Origin: an uncultured Myxococcales bacterium
GTDB lineage: Bacteria > Myxococcota_A > Polyangia > Polyangiales > Polyangiaceae
Reading direction: 5' to 3'
Assembly (NCBI GenBank): GCA_937872925.1
Contig: CALMUT010000066.1
Coordinates: 1 to 64,000 of the forward strand
DNA length: 64,000 nt
Shown: piece by piece, positions 1 through 8,398 of the stretch
Layout: the number at the start of each line of letters is the position of its first letter
Position numbering within the stretch: the stretch's first letter is position 1
Translations under genes and position numbers: made by a program
Notes under the pieces: generated by a model
Databases searched by the model: none
What the model was told of the DNA's origin: nothing
The model's input: the letters and a program-made list of their open reading frames with translations, nothing else

Positions 1-108
1 CAGCGCGGGAAGCGGCGGCAGCGCGGGAAGCGGCGGCAGCGCGGGAAGCGGCGGCAGCGCGGGAAGCGGCGGCGGCGCGGGAAGCGGCGGCAGCGCGGGA
101 AGCAGTGG
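1..108 (+). repeat. 18-bp tandem repeat encoding GSGGSA linker
   Basis: Five consecutive 18-bp units (AGCGGCGGCAGCGCGGGA) run from base 11 to 100, the fourth with an A-to-G change, plus partial units on each side. The array is in frame with the DUF1566 gene and encodes a flexible Gly/Ser/Ala linker. Copy number may vary by slippage, and the array continues left of the window. Confidence 0.9.
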
Positions 109-1000
109 CGGCTGCGGTCTTGGCGCCGATGCCGGACCAGTTGGCAAGTGGCCGGATTCGAAGACCAAGTTCTGCGCGGGCGCTGGCTGTAGTGGCGGTC
201 AAGATGGCAGCTACGAGTTCCACGTCCCGACGTACAGCGTCAATGGCGGCGAGATCACGGATTCCATCACCGGCTTGACGTGGCAAAAGGTTGCCACCCC
301 CAGTCTGGAGTGGGGCGCAGCGGTGTCCCATTGCAGCGGACTGGGCGGTGGCTGGCGCTTGCCGACGCGGCTCGAGCTGATCTCGCTGCTGGACTACGGC
401 TCCAACGACGCGACGAATGGCTACTTGCCGCTCGCGTTCACTGCCTCGCCGAGCAACGCTTCCTATTGGGCGTCGACGGCAAGTTTCAACGACTCCAAAA
501 ATGCCTGGTTTGTGAGCGTTGAAAGCGGGGGAACTTCACCGCATTGGGCAAAGGCCGGAGTGATTTCGAAGCTGTCGGTGCGCTGCGTGAAGGGCGGCAC
601 CCTGTCAGCAGCTCCATTCGTCGAAAACCAGAGCTGCGACATCGTTAGTAGCCCTTCCACGGGGTTGATGTGGCAACGCACGCCCGACAGCGCGCTCAGG
701 ATCTGGTCGGACGCGCTGAGCTACTGCGAAGACCTCAAACACGCCGGCTACGATGACTGGAGGCTACCGAACGAAAAGGAGCTGTCCACCATCGTCGACG
801 ATCAACGAGCAGGGCCTACCATCGATCCGGCCTTCAACCAGACATCCCAGGAAGCGTTTTGGTCATCGACGCCCAATCGGAAGAAGAGCGACGAAGCTCG
901 CTTCGTCTACTTCTTTGATGGGAGCCACTACGTCGCTCTAACCGTGAGCTACGAGATGGCGGTGTTCAAGCTGCGGGCGCGCTGCGTGCGCAACTTGTGA
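1..1000 (+). CDS. Secreted DUF1566 (Lcl C-terminal) protein, 5' partial
   Basis: The reading frame is already open at the left edge (first full codon at base 2) and ends in TGA at 998-1000, so about 332 C-terminal residues are visible. It begins with a (GSGGSA)n linker of roughly 36 residues, typical of polyangial surface proteins, and then carries two DUF1566/Lcl-type modules. The first has TGLTWQKV followed by GGWRLPTRLEL, and the second has TGLMWQRT followed by DDWRLPNEKEL, each ending in an RCV segment. The domain occurs in exported proteins of unknown biochemical role. The signal peptide must lie left of the window. A later ATG at 275 would cut into the first module and is therefore not the start. 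Confidence 0.85.
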   Translation, partial: SAGSGGSAGSGGSAGSGGSAGSGGGAGSGGSAGSSGGCGLGADAGPVGKWPDSKTKFCAGAGCSGGQDGSYEFHVPTYSVNGGEITDSITGLTWQKVATPSLEWGAAVSHCSGLGGGWRLPTRLELISLLDYGSNDATNGYLPLAFTASPSNASYWASTASFNDSKNAWFVSVESGGTSPHWAKAGVISKLSVRCVKGGTLSAAPFVENQSCDIVSSPSTGLMWQRTPDSALRIWSDALSYCEDLKHAGYDDWRLPNEKELSTIVDDQRAGPTIDPAFNQTSQEAFWSSTPNRKKSDEARFVYFFDGSHYVALTVSYEMAVFKLRARCVRNL

Positions 1001-1058
1001 GCGAACGCGCGCTCCTTCCGTGACTGGGTCCCCGCAGCGGAGGCCCGGCGACGCGCCC

Positions 1059-2192
1059 TCAGAGCTTCTCTACTGCTCGCCAGCTGACGTCCCGACACTT
1101 CGCGCAAGCGCGCGCCGTTAGGGATGCGGCCAGCTGCTCTGGGAGCGGCACTTCGTTCCAACCCTCGGAACCGCAGCGCGGGCACGTCCACGCGGGCTCT
1201 GGCGCGGGCTGCGGCGCGGGCCGGTGCTCGTCGCTGGCGACAACGAGTTCGCACGCGCCCACGCGGATCTTGTCCCCGGACTTCAGCGCTTGCTTGTTGG
1301 CGCGGAGCCCATTGACGACGAGCCCAGATGGGCTTCCCAGGTCGATGATTTCGAGGCTACCCGGCGTGGCCTCGAGCACGGCGTGTAGCCGCGCGACGCT
1401 GGGATGATCGATGCTGATGTGCGCGCTCGGAAGGCGACCGATCTTGAGCACGCCTTCCGCGGGGATGGCGTGGCGGCTGAGCTCTGCGCCGTTCAAACTG
1501 ACGACGACGCTGGCTGCAGGCGCCATCGGCTCGTCCAGCAGGGGCGCCGGTGCTCGATACACACCGCGTTCTGGTCGCTCGGGGCTGACTTCGAGCTGCT
1601 TGGCCTCAACCAACGCAGTCAGGAGCTCGGTCACGTTCTCTACGCTGCGCGACGCGGTCATTCGGCGCTGGCGGGCGGTGTGAAGCAGCGCGACCAAAGC
1701 GAGGGTGGCGAGCCCAAAGAGCCACAGCCGTGGCAGTGTCGCGTCGTCAAGAGCCGCCGCGGCAGGAACGCCCACCAAAACTGCAGCGGCAATGTCGAGG
1801 CTGACGCTACCGCTCTGGGCTCGGCGCATCTGAAACTGGCGACGGTACGCTTCCTGAGCCACATCGAAGCGATCCCGCTGGTCGTCGGGACCGTGTGTCT
1901 CCAGCGCGGTGAGCGCCGCGCGGACGGCGCGGGGAAAGGCTGACGCTGGCGCGGCATCGCAGATCTTCTTGAGTCGATCCAGGCGCCCTTCCCGACACAG
2001 TCGTAGCGTGATGGCTTCGAACATGGCGGGGTGGACGAAGGCCATGTGCGCGCGGAATGCCCGGAACACGGCGAGCCCGGCTCCAACCAGCGACGCCCAA
2101 AACAGCGGGGAGCTCGGCACGCCAAAGCTTGCCCCGCGCCCGCGGCACACGGCAAGCGCCGAGAATTGGGCAATGTTGCTGAGGTTTGCCAA
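1059..2192 (-). CDS. Membrane FHA-domain protein with C-terminal zinc ribbon
   Basis: About 377 residues from a TTG at 2192. GTG at 2150 is an alternative; longer readings run into the divergent gene and look non-coding. The N-terminal part (SPLFWASLVGAGLAVF, then LCREGRLDRLKKICDAAP) resembles the first helix and cytoplasmic segment of MotA/TolQ/ExbB proteins. A second hydrophobic stretch follows (LDIAAAVLVGVPAAAA, LWLFGLATLALVALL). An FHA domain sits in the C-terminal half, with IGRLPSAHISIDHPSVARLH matching the phosphothreonine-binding GR...S...H core, followed by a four-cysteine ribbon (CPRCG and CAKC). FHA domains bind phosphothreonine, so a kinase partner is expected. It is divergent from the FGE-like gene with almost no spacer. 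The function is inferred only at domain level. Confidence 0.75.
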   Translation of the reverse strand: MANLSNIAQFSALAVCRGRGASFGVPSSPLFWASLVGAGLAVFRAFRAHMAFVHPAMFEAITLRLCREGRLDRLKKICDAAPASAFPRAVRAALTALETHGPDDQRDRFDVAQEAYRRQFQMRRAQSGSVSLDIAAAVLVGVPAAAALDDATLPRLWLFGLATLALVALLHTARQRRMTASRSVENVTELLTALVEAKQLEVSPERPERGVYRAPAPLLDEPMAPAASVVVSLNGAELSRHAIPAEGVLKIGRLPSAHISIDHPSVARLHAVLEATPGSLEIIDLGSPSGLVVNGLRANKQALKSGDKIRVGACELVVASDEHRPAPQPAPEPAWTCPRCGSEGWNEVPLPEQLAASLTARACAKCRDVSWRAVEKL

Positions 2193-2198
2193 GCTTTT

Positions 2199-3152
2199 GT
2201 GGTGCGGACCTGGATCATATTGGCGCTTCTCGCGATTTCGTGTCGCGAGCGGGGCTACCCCGAGGGCGAGGTGCAACCCGAGCCGCGGCCGCTCCACACC
2301 GAGCAGCCAGATGCTGGGGGATCCCCTGGAGATTCGGGAGCGTCCGCGGTGGCTGGTGGCGACGCTCCCGAACTTGCAGCGGCTGCTGAGACCGACGCTG
2401 GCGGCTTCGGCGTGCGCGTGGATCCACCCGGCTATCGGTCCTTCGACGCCCCAGCTGCGCCGTTGCCGCCCCGACCGGCCGCTCCTGCTTACGTCGCGCA
2501 GAGCGATCCCTGTCCAGAGGGCATGATCCACGTCCGCGGCCAGCGCTGCAGCGTGCCCACACAGGAATGTCTCGGTTGGGTGGATGATCCCGGCAAGCCA
2601 CCGCGCGCGTGTGGCCAGTTTCGCGAGCCCAGCAGCTGCGCGGGTGCGCGCCACGGTCTAAACTTCTGCATCGATCGCTTGGAGTACACGCCCGCAGGCT
2701 GGGCACTGCCGTTGGTAAACGTGGCGTGGAACGAGGCGTCGCGCATCTGTGGCTCGATGAAGAAGCGCCTCTGCACCGAAGTCGAGTGGGAGTTTGCTTG
2801 TGAGGGACCCGACGCGCTGCCGTACCCCTACGGTTACGCGCGCGACGGCGCGCGCTGCAACCACGACCGCGACGAGCTATTCACGGACCGACGCAAGCTG
2901 ATCGACCGGCGTGTCGGCGCCGAAGCGTTGCCCAGCTGCACCAGCCCGTTTGGCGTGCTGAACATGGTCGGGAACGTGGACGAGTGGACCACGCGGCCGG
3001 AGAACCCAGCGCCGCGCCGCTCTATCTTGCGCGGCGGCTGGTGGCTCAAGGGGCGTAACCGCTGCCGCGCGTCCACCTCGAGCCACAGCGAGATCTACGC
3101 CGGACCCCAGACGGGATTTCGCTGCTGCATGGCGGCGCGCAAGACGAACTGA
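2199..3152 (+). CDS. Lipoprotein with FGE-sulfatase (SUMF1-like) domain
   Basis: About 317 residues from GTG 2199 (GTG 2202 is the next choice), giving a lipoprotein signal with lipobox LAISC. Earlier in-frame ATGs would place the signal peptide inside the protein. After a Pro/Asp-rich linker the FGE-sulfatase fold is recognisable: WNEASRICGSMKKRLCTEVEWEFAC, GVLNMVGNVDEWT, ILRGGWWLKGRNRCRAS and TGFRCC. The paired catalytic cysteines of true formylglycine-generating enzyme are not evident at the usual place, so this is probably a binding or structural member of the family rather than a sulfatase activator. It is divergent from the FHA gene, and a GC-rich hairpin lies just after its stop. Confidence 0.85.
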   Translation: MVRTWIILALLAISCRERGYPEGEVQPEPRPLHTEQPDAGGSPGDSGASAVAGGDAPELAAAAETDAGGFGVRVDPPGYRSFDAPAAPLPPRPAAPAYVAQSDPCPEGMIHVRGQRCSVPTQECLGWVDDPGKPPRACGQFREPSSCAGARHGLNFCIDRLEYTPAGWALPLVNVAWNEASRICGSMKKRLCTEVEWEFACEGPDALPYPYGYARDGARCNHDRDELFTDRRKLIDRRVGAEALPSCTSPFGVLNMVGNVDEWTTRPENPAPRRSILRGGWWLKGRNRCRASTSSHSEIYAGPQTGFRCCMAARKTN

Positions 3153-3165
3153 GGTAGGGCAGCTG

Positions 3166-3186
3166 CCCGGACGGCGCCCGTCTGGG
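3166..3186 (+). terminator. GC-rich hairpin after the FGE-like gene
   Basis: The sequence CCCGGACGG CGC CCGTCTGGG can form a 9-bp stem with one G-U pair and a 3-nt loop, 14 bases past the stop codon at 3152. A run of G and then mixed bases follows instead of a U tract, so it is at best a non-canonical terminator. Confidence 0.45.
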
Positions 3187-3246
3187 GGGGTTGATGGCAG
3201 TCGAAAGTAGTTTGTATGCATGTATGCATATCGTTTTTCCTTGAGG

Positions 3247-3315
3247 ATCGGCGCCGCCTAGGCGGTTTGGTGACCGACTTGCCGTGAGTGATGGGTGCCG
3301 CCTAGGGGGTTTGGT
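3247..3315. repeat. Pair of 25-bp direct repeats with palindromic core
   Basis: Bases 3247-3271 and 3291-3315 match at 22 of 25 positions and start 44 bp apart. The first copy contains the perfect 12-bp palindrome CCGCCTAGGCGG (3254-3265); the second has CCGCCTAGGGGG. They lie in the 251-bp gap upstream of the lipoprotein gene at 3404, so they could be tandem operator sites. Just left of them is TATGCATGTATGCATA (around 3214-3229), another short repeated AT-rich motif. The regulatory role is inferred only from placement. Confidence 0.5.
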
Positions 3316-3403
3316 TTGGCGCAATTTTGGATCGCGTTTGGCGTGTTTCGGATGCTTGGCGCGGCGTGGGACTCGTGTAGCGTCCGTCGCTTCGGAGGAG
3401 TTC

Positions 3404-4273
3404 ATGGTGCAACGTTCCGCGGTGTTTGCAGCAGTCCTGATCGTCTCGACGCTACTGGCGTGCAAGGCGCTGGAGCAGAATCAGTCGGCGCCCCAGGGCA
3501 GCGCGGTCGGCGCGGCGCCCGAGGCGACCGGAAACGACGTCACGTTCAAGCGCATGGTGCCCAAGTCGGGAACCAAGGGAACCGTGAACCGCAAGACGAG
3601 CAGCAAGTTCACCCTGGACGGCAAGGTGCTACGAGAAACCTCGGTGCTCGACGCGGCCATGGAAGTGAAGTTCTCTGACGAATTTCGGATCACCAAGGCC
3701 AGCATCGACGTCAAAGAGTTCTACACCACCTCCCAGGAGGGCTCCGGCAGCGAGAAGAAGAGCGTGAGCCCGCTGTCGGGATCCACATATATGGTGACTC
3801 GTTACGACGACGGCAGCCTGGGCGCCCAGGACGCCAGCGGCAACAAGGTAGCGAGCAGCACTTTGAAGCTGATCAAGGACGAATTCGGGTCCAGCTTCGA
3901 GAAAAGCCAGGACGCCGCATTTCTGCCGGATCGTCCGGTGAAATTGCAGGAAAAGCTGGTGCCTGCTTCCGACTCCATGATCGCCATGCTCGGCCTCAAA
4001 GACGACGGGAACACACTCATCGACGGGACGGAGTTCTTCTTGAAGAGCGCCGCCGGATCCCGCGCCACCTTCGATGCCAGCATGACAATGACTCAGAAGA
4101 TCAGCAGCAATATGCGCGTGCGCGCCAAGCTCAAGGGCACTATCGAGATGCGCCCGGAAGGCGCCTGGATCATCGGCGTGGATCTCAAAGGCCCACTGAC
4201 GTTGCTGGACGGCAGCGGCAACGAAAAGGGCACGGGCGACGTGGCGATCACCGCGACCCAGACTTTCGACTGA
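3404..4273 (+). CDS. Hypothetical lipoprotein
   Basis: 289 residues from ATG 3404, chosen because GGAGG at 3394-3398 sits at good distance and the protein then starts with a clean lipoprotein signal peptide (lipobox LLAC, lipidated Cys20). No named domain is recognised. The mature part is about 270 residues, rich in Lys, Ser, Asp and Gly, and ends in beta-strand-like segments (AKLKGTIEMRPEGAWIIGVD, DVAITATQTFD). Such proteins are probably outer-membrane-anchored in the periplasm. It is preceded by the palindromic direct repeats and faces the minus-strand lipoprotein gene at 4323. Confidence 0.8.
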   Translation: MVQRSAVFAAVLIVSTLLACKALEQNQSAPQGSAVGAAPEATGNDVTFKRMVPKSGTKGTVNRKTSSKFTLDGKVLRETSVLDAAMEVKFSDEFRITKASIDVKEFYTTSQEGSGSEKKSVSPLSGSTYMVTRYDDGSLGAQDASGNKVASSTLKLIKDEFGSSFEKSQDAAFLPDRPVKLQEKLVPASDSMIAMLGLKDDGNTLIDGTEFFLKSAAGSRATFDASMTMTQKISSNMRVRAKLKGTIEMRPEGAWIIGVDLKGPLTLLDGSGNEKGTGDVAITATQTFD

Positions 4274-4322
4274 GCAACTTACGGGCGCCGGCGGCCCGAC
4301 GCCCAGAAGCGGTGCGTAGGAA

Positions 4323-4673
4323 CTACTGGCAACCGGTCGGAGCGGTCAGCGCGCGCTCCGCGATCTGCTTGCGGATACTGTCTAGTGCCGCGGCGCAGTC
4401 GCCCTTGGTCGCGGTCTGAGTCAGTGCGCAAGCGAGGCCCAGCTCCGGCAGGGTGCAGCATGCCTTGAAGGCGGCACATGTCTTTGGGTCTCCCGCAAGT
4501 GGCGCGCCACCACTGACCTGGTAGCCGCCGTCGCCACCCTTGTTGATCGTGATGCTTTCTGGGGCGCGCTGGGTCGGTTCAGGTTTCTGGCGTTTGCATG
4601 CCAGCAACGCGCCCGCCAGGACTACCAATAAACAGCTGATTCTCGCACCTGTGGCTGCCGGAGTTCGCACCAT
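4323..4673 (-). CDS. Small Cys-containing lipoprotein, hypothetical
   Basis: 116 residues from ATG 4673. An in-frame upstream start at 4694 exists but adds residues before the signal peptide. The signal peptide ends in lipobox ALLAC (Cys26), followed by KRQKPEPTQ. The mature domain holds several cysteines (CAAFKACC, LACALT, DCAAAL, final TGCQ) that could form disulfides in the periplasm. No known family is recognised. It is divergent from the large Cys-rich lipoprotein at 4817, sharing an upstream region of about 140 bp, and convergent with the lipoprotein ending at 4273. Confidence 0.75.
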   Translation of the reverse strand: MVRTPAATGARISCLLVVLAGALLACKRQKPEPTQRAPESITINKGGDGGYQVSGGAPLAGDPKTCAAFKACCTLPELGLACALTQTATKGDCAAALDSIRKQIAERALTAPTGCQ

Positions 4674-4816
4674 GCCAGCAGCATACGGTGTCAAACGCCG
4701 GACGCCCAGAGACCCGAACGCCCGGAGCCGAGAGCCGAAAAGGAGAGGCGCTGTCCCGCCAACGACGCCCGCGGTGCCAGATTGCCTTCCGTTGCGGTCG
4801 GCGTATCCTACGGACG

Positions 4817-7186
4817 ATGGGGAAGTCCTTCTTGCGTTCGCTCGTGAGTGGTGGAGTGGTTTGTTTGTTCGCCGTGGCGGTCGCCTCTGCGTGTGGAAGT
4901 AGCAGTGCTGAAGAGCGCGCTGCGCTGGCAGGGCTCGCGGCGGACTGCAACATCAACAGCGATTGTAAGTCGCCGTTGAAGTGCGCCTTTCGGCGCTGCC
5001 ACACGGAGTGTGAAACCCAGGTCGACTGTGACGCGAATGAACTCTGCGTCGTCAGTGACCGCCCGTACAAAGTTTGCCTGCTGCCCATCGAGCGCGGTTG
5101 TTCGAGCAACAACGACTGCCCGGAGCCGCTCTTCTGCTCGGTGGAAAAGGACTCCACCTGCCGGCCTGCCTGCATCACCAGCAAGGACTGCATCACGGGG
5201 CAAGTCTGTGCGGACGGGTTCTGCGCGGCGCCTCCGGAGCTGGTGGATGGCGGGCTACCAGCGCCAACAGACGGAGGCGTGGATGCGTCCTTGGGCAACA
5301 AGTGCCTGTACAACTCCGACTGCGGCGGGAACCTGCTGTGCATTTCTGGGCTGTGCTTGCCACAATGCAAGACCGCCAAGGATTGTCCGGCTTCGCACAC
5401 TTGCGAGCAGGGCGCCTGCATCCCGCCGGGCGTCGCGGATGGTGGCTCTGACGGCGGCTCCGACACGGGCGTGACTGTGCCGCCGTGCCAGAACGGAGTG
5501 CAGGACGGCGACGAAACCGGGGTGGATTGCGGGGGTTCGTGCGGCGCTTGCGTCGGCACGCCCTGCACGAAACCAAGCGAATGCGCGAGCGCGCAGTGCG
5601 TGGCTAAACAGTGCGCTGCGCCCAACTGCACAGATGGCCTGCAGAACGGCACGGAGTCGGATGTGGACTGCGGTGGGGACTGTCCCAAGTGCCCGCCGCA
5701 GAAGGGCTGCTGGGCAACTCAGGATTGCACGACGGGCTCCTGCGTTGCGGGCTCCTGCACTGCTCCGGGCTGCAGCGACACTCTGCTCAACGGCGCGGAG
5801 ACGGACGTGGACTGCGGCGGCGCGGAATGCAACCCCTGCGCGGACGGCAAGAAGTGCGAGGGCAACTCGGATTGCACGAGCGCCAACTGCGTGGGCAAAA
5901 AGTGCGTCAAGGCCGGCCCCACGAGTTGGGTGCTGAACACGACCTCCGAAGGATACTCCGGCGAGGTCACCAGCGACGCGCAGAACAACGTCGTGGCCGC
6001 CCTCAACTACTTCTACGCAATCGACGTCGGCAACGGCAGCGTGTCGGCCAATAACTATGACGTGATGCTAGCCAAGCTCACGCCGGCGGGTGCGCACTTG
6101 TGGTCGCGCTCAGTCGGAGGCCCTGGTCCGGACTACGTGCATGGCATTCACACCGACACACAAGGCAATGTCTTGGTCGGTTTCGCGAGCACTTCCTCTG
6201 GAAACTTCGGCGGGACCACGCTCACTTGTGCTGGTTCGACACCCTACGTGCTGGCCAAGTACAAGGCCGCGGACGGAGCGCATCTGTGGTCGAGGTGCGT
6301 CGGGGGTCCAGGCTACTACCAGCTCAACGACACGACCGTGGACTCCGCCGGAGATGTGATTGCCGTGGGCGAGTTTTGGGGGTCCGTCGACTTCGGTGGC
6401 ACCATCCTTACGCAGGCCAATTACACTGCATTTGTCGCGAAGTACTCCGGGGTCCATGGTGGACTGATCTGGGCGAAAGCGTTTCCAGCAAGTTCGCAAT
6501 CGCACGCAAAGGTAGCTGCGACTAGCGGCACTGAGGTTTTCGTCGGTGGGACGTACTACGGAACCATGACCGTCGGCAGCACTGTGCTCGACCCCAACTT
6601 TTCCTACTACGAGATGTTCGCACTCGGTCTGGACGCCAGCGGAAACGCCACCTGGGCGCGGCGCTACGGCGGCGCGTTCAATGAAGAGCCGCTCGATGCC
6701 GTGGGTCGCGGTGGCGCCTACTATCTGGCGGGCCTTTTCGGCAGTCAGGCGGACTTCGATGGCACGTTGCTCACGAGCAAAGGCGGAGAGGACGCCTTCG
6801 TGGCACGCATCAAGCCCAGCGATGGCAGCGTGACGCTCGCGCTCGGCTTCGGGTCTTCTGGAGACGACCGCGCCAACGGCGTGGCTGTCGCAGCCAATGG
6901 CGAAATCGCCATCGTTGGCCAGAGCAGCGGCGCCATCAACTTCGGCGGCGGTCCGTTGACGTTCTATGGTGCACCGGACGGATTCTTCGCGCGCTTCAGC
7001 ACCACCGGCACGCACCTGTTTTCGAAGGGATTCGGCACCGTTGGGTACGACTACGCCTACTCTGTTGGGTACGCCGGCACGTCATTGGTCATGACGGGCA
7101 GCTACACTTCGGGTGGCATCGTGGATCTAGGAACGGGAGTGCTGCCAACGGCCGGTTCGTCGTTCTTGGCGCACCTGGTGCCGTAG
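4817..7186 (+). CDS. Cys-rich lipoprotein with DG-rich repeats and beta-propeller-like domain
   Basis: 789 residues from ATG 4817, selected because it gives a lipoprotein signal (VASAC, Cys26); the upstream ATG at 4688 does not. Residues about 40-220 carry Cys-rich EGF-like units (INSDCKSPLKC, SNNDCPEPLFC, YNSDCGGNLLC). Three copies of a myxobacterial module follow (NGVQDGDETGVDCGGSCGAC, NGTESDVDCGGDCPKC, NGAETDVDCGGAECNPC). The C-terminal 400 residues are repeats of the type found in SBBP/beta-propeller proteins (AKLTPAGAHLWSRSVGGPG, AKYKAADGAHLWSRCVGGPG, VDSAGDVIAVGEF). It is likely exposed at the cell surface with a role in binding or adhesion, inferred from architecture only. Confidence 0.88.
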   Translation: MGKSFLRSLVSGGVVCLFAVAVASACGSSSAEERAALAGLAADCNINSDCKSPLKCAFRRCHTECETQVDCDANELCVVSDRPYKVCLLPIERGCSSNNDCPEPLFCSVEKDSTCRPACITSKDCITGQVCADGFCAAPPELVDGGLPAPTDGGVDASLGNKCLYNSDCGGNLLCISGLCLPQCKTAKDCPASHTCEQGACIPPGVADGGSDGGSDTGVTVPPCQNGVQDGDETGVDCGGSCGACVGTPCTKPSECASAQCVAKQCAAPNCTDGLQNGTESDVDCGGDCPKCPPQKGCWATQDCTTGSCVAGSCTAPGCSDTLLNGAETDVDCGGAECNPCADGKKCEGNSDCTSANCVGKKCVKAGPTSWVLNTTSEGYSGEVTSDAQNNVVAALNYFYAIDVGNGSVSANNYDVMLAKLTPAGAHLWSRSVGGPGPDYVHGIHTDTQGNVLVGFASTSSGNFGGTTLTCAGSTPYVLAKYKAADGAHLWSRCVGGPGYYQLNDTTVDSAGDVIAVGEFWGSVDFGGTILTQANYTAFVAKYSGVHGGLIWAKAFPASSQSHAKVAATSGTEVFVGGTYYGTMTVGSTVLDPNFSYYEMFALGLDASGNATWARRYGGAFNEEPLDAVGRGGAYYLAGLFGSQADFDGTLLTSKGGEDAFVARIKPSDGSVTLALGFGSSGDDRANGVAVAANGEIAIVGQSSGAINFGGGPLTFYGAPDGFFARFSTTGTHLFSKGFGTVGYDYAYSVGYAGTSLVMTGSYTSGGIVDLGTGVLPTAGSSFLAHLVP

Positions 7187-7223
7187 GGCGGCGTCGCTTG
7201 GCTGCGTTGGCGACCCTTCGCGG

Positions 7224-8396
7224 TCAAACCAGGCGTTCCGTGTACCCCGGGGGCGCAACGGCACGGTACGCGCGTTCAACGGCGCCTAGGGCCTCCGCAC
7301 GCGGCACGACGCTGTTATCGTGTCCACGGACACCGAAGCGAATGTCGGCGCCGCGGTCGTCGTAGAAGAACCCGCCGTAGGTTTCGAGGTAACCGAGGCG
7401 GAAGTCGTGCAGAGGCAGGCGGTACAGAAAGCGCGCCAGCCAGTAGCGCGGCGCTTCGCCCAGGGACTTGCCCGCGAGATCGATCCGCACCGTCGCGTCG
7501 TCGACAGCTTCGAAGCACAGCTCGCCCAGGCGCGCGGGTAGCTGCGCTGAGGCCGCGTCTTCAAAACGCGCGAAGGGCGCCGGCGGCACTTCCTGCCAGC
7601 TGCTGGGTGGTGGCAGTGCGGGCGCGGCAGGCGACGTGATCACGAGCGCGCGCTCGATGCCCGTCGCCACGAGCTCCGCGCCCGCGGGCACGTGGATCAG
7701 GTCGCAGACGGCGTGGGGTGCCTGGCCGGCAAGCACGCAGACGTAACATCCATTTTCAGCAACGATGGCACGAGGCGCAACTACGAGCTCCATGGTTGCA
7801 TTGCCGACCCGCGCCAGGGTTTGCGCTTCGGCGCTGAGCGTGTGCACCAGGTGCATCGGCACGCCGGGCTCGCGAGAGATCTTGAACGCTTCCTCGCGGT
7901 CCACGCAGAGCGGCCGCTCGCCGGGTTCGAGCTGCTGCGACGCGCAGAACACCAACGACAGCAGCGCGCGGCGTCCAACAGGACCGAAGTCTGGAGGAGC
8001 AAAGGGCGGGCGCAAGCGCCCGGGCCAGTGCAACCAGCCGTAGGGATGTAGCAGCAGGTCCCCGACCGCGTGTTTCACCCGGGCGACGTCATCGCCAAGG
8101 ACGGGATCTGAGAAGAAAGTGCGCAGCGGCAGCTGGTCGATCAGTGCGTCCCCGGTCGGCAGCGCGAGGGCGTATTCGTCCGAGATGTTGGCGTGGGCAA
8201 AGTACAGTGGCTCGGATGCCGTGGCGATTTCGAGCTGGGCGTCTCCAACCGTGCCCACGATCATCAGGTGGTGCTCGAAGCGCCCGGCGCGCGAAGCGAG
8301 GGTACGCAGGTTCGTGCGCTGCAGTGGGGACGGTAGCGGCGCGCGGTCTGGCGGCGGCAGTTGCCAGTTTTTCGAAATGGGATGCAGCTCTTGCAT
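7224..8396 (-). CDS. Conserved-looking hypothetical cytosolic protein
   Basis: 390 residues from ATG 8396; a GTG at 8402 overlaps the upstream stop as GTGA and is an equally possible start. No signal peptide or membrane segment is seen. It has no motif I can assign. The sequence is rich in Leu, Pro and Ala, with segments such as HPYGWLHWPGRLRPPFAPP and LETYGGFFYDDRGADIRFGV that look like a folded beta-rich enzyme or cupin-type domain, but this is not secure. It is translationally coupled behind the alpha/beta hydrolase gene (8399-9667), suggesting a shared pathway. Its stop converges with the gene ending at 7186, only 37 bp away. Confidence 0.8.
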   Translation of the reverse strand: MQELHPISKNWQLPPPDRAPLPSPLQRTNLRTLASRAGRFEHHLMIVGTVGDAQLEIATASEPLYFAHANISDEYALALPTGDALIDQLPLRTFFSDPVLGDDVARVKHAVGDLLLHPYGWLHWPGRLRPPFAPPDFGPVGRRALLSLVFCASQQLEPGERPLCVDREEAFKISREPGVPMHLVHTLSAEAQTLARVGNATMELVVAPRAIVAENGCYVCVLAGQAPHAVCDLIHVPAGAELVATGIERALVITSPAAPALPPPSSWQEVPPAPFARFEDAASAQLPARLGELCFEAVDDATVRIDLAGKSLGEAPRYWLARFLYRLPLHDFRLGYLETYGGFFYDDRGADIRFGVRGHDNSVVPRAEALGAVERAYRAVAPPGYTERLV

Positions 8397-8398
8397 GA

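Noticed and set aside
4579-5688. 369-residue minus-strand reading frame opposite the Cys-rich lipoprotein
   Set aside because: It is a shadow of the repetitive GC-rich gene on the plus strand; its Ser/Gln/Pro-rich protein has no motif and no start context, and the plus-strand lipoprotein has clear signal peptide and repeats.
6110-7015. 301-residue minus-strand frame within the lipoprotein at 4817-7186
   Set aside because: No domain; it depends on the GC-skewed repeats of the plus-strand gene.
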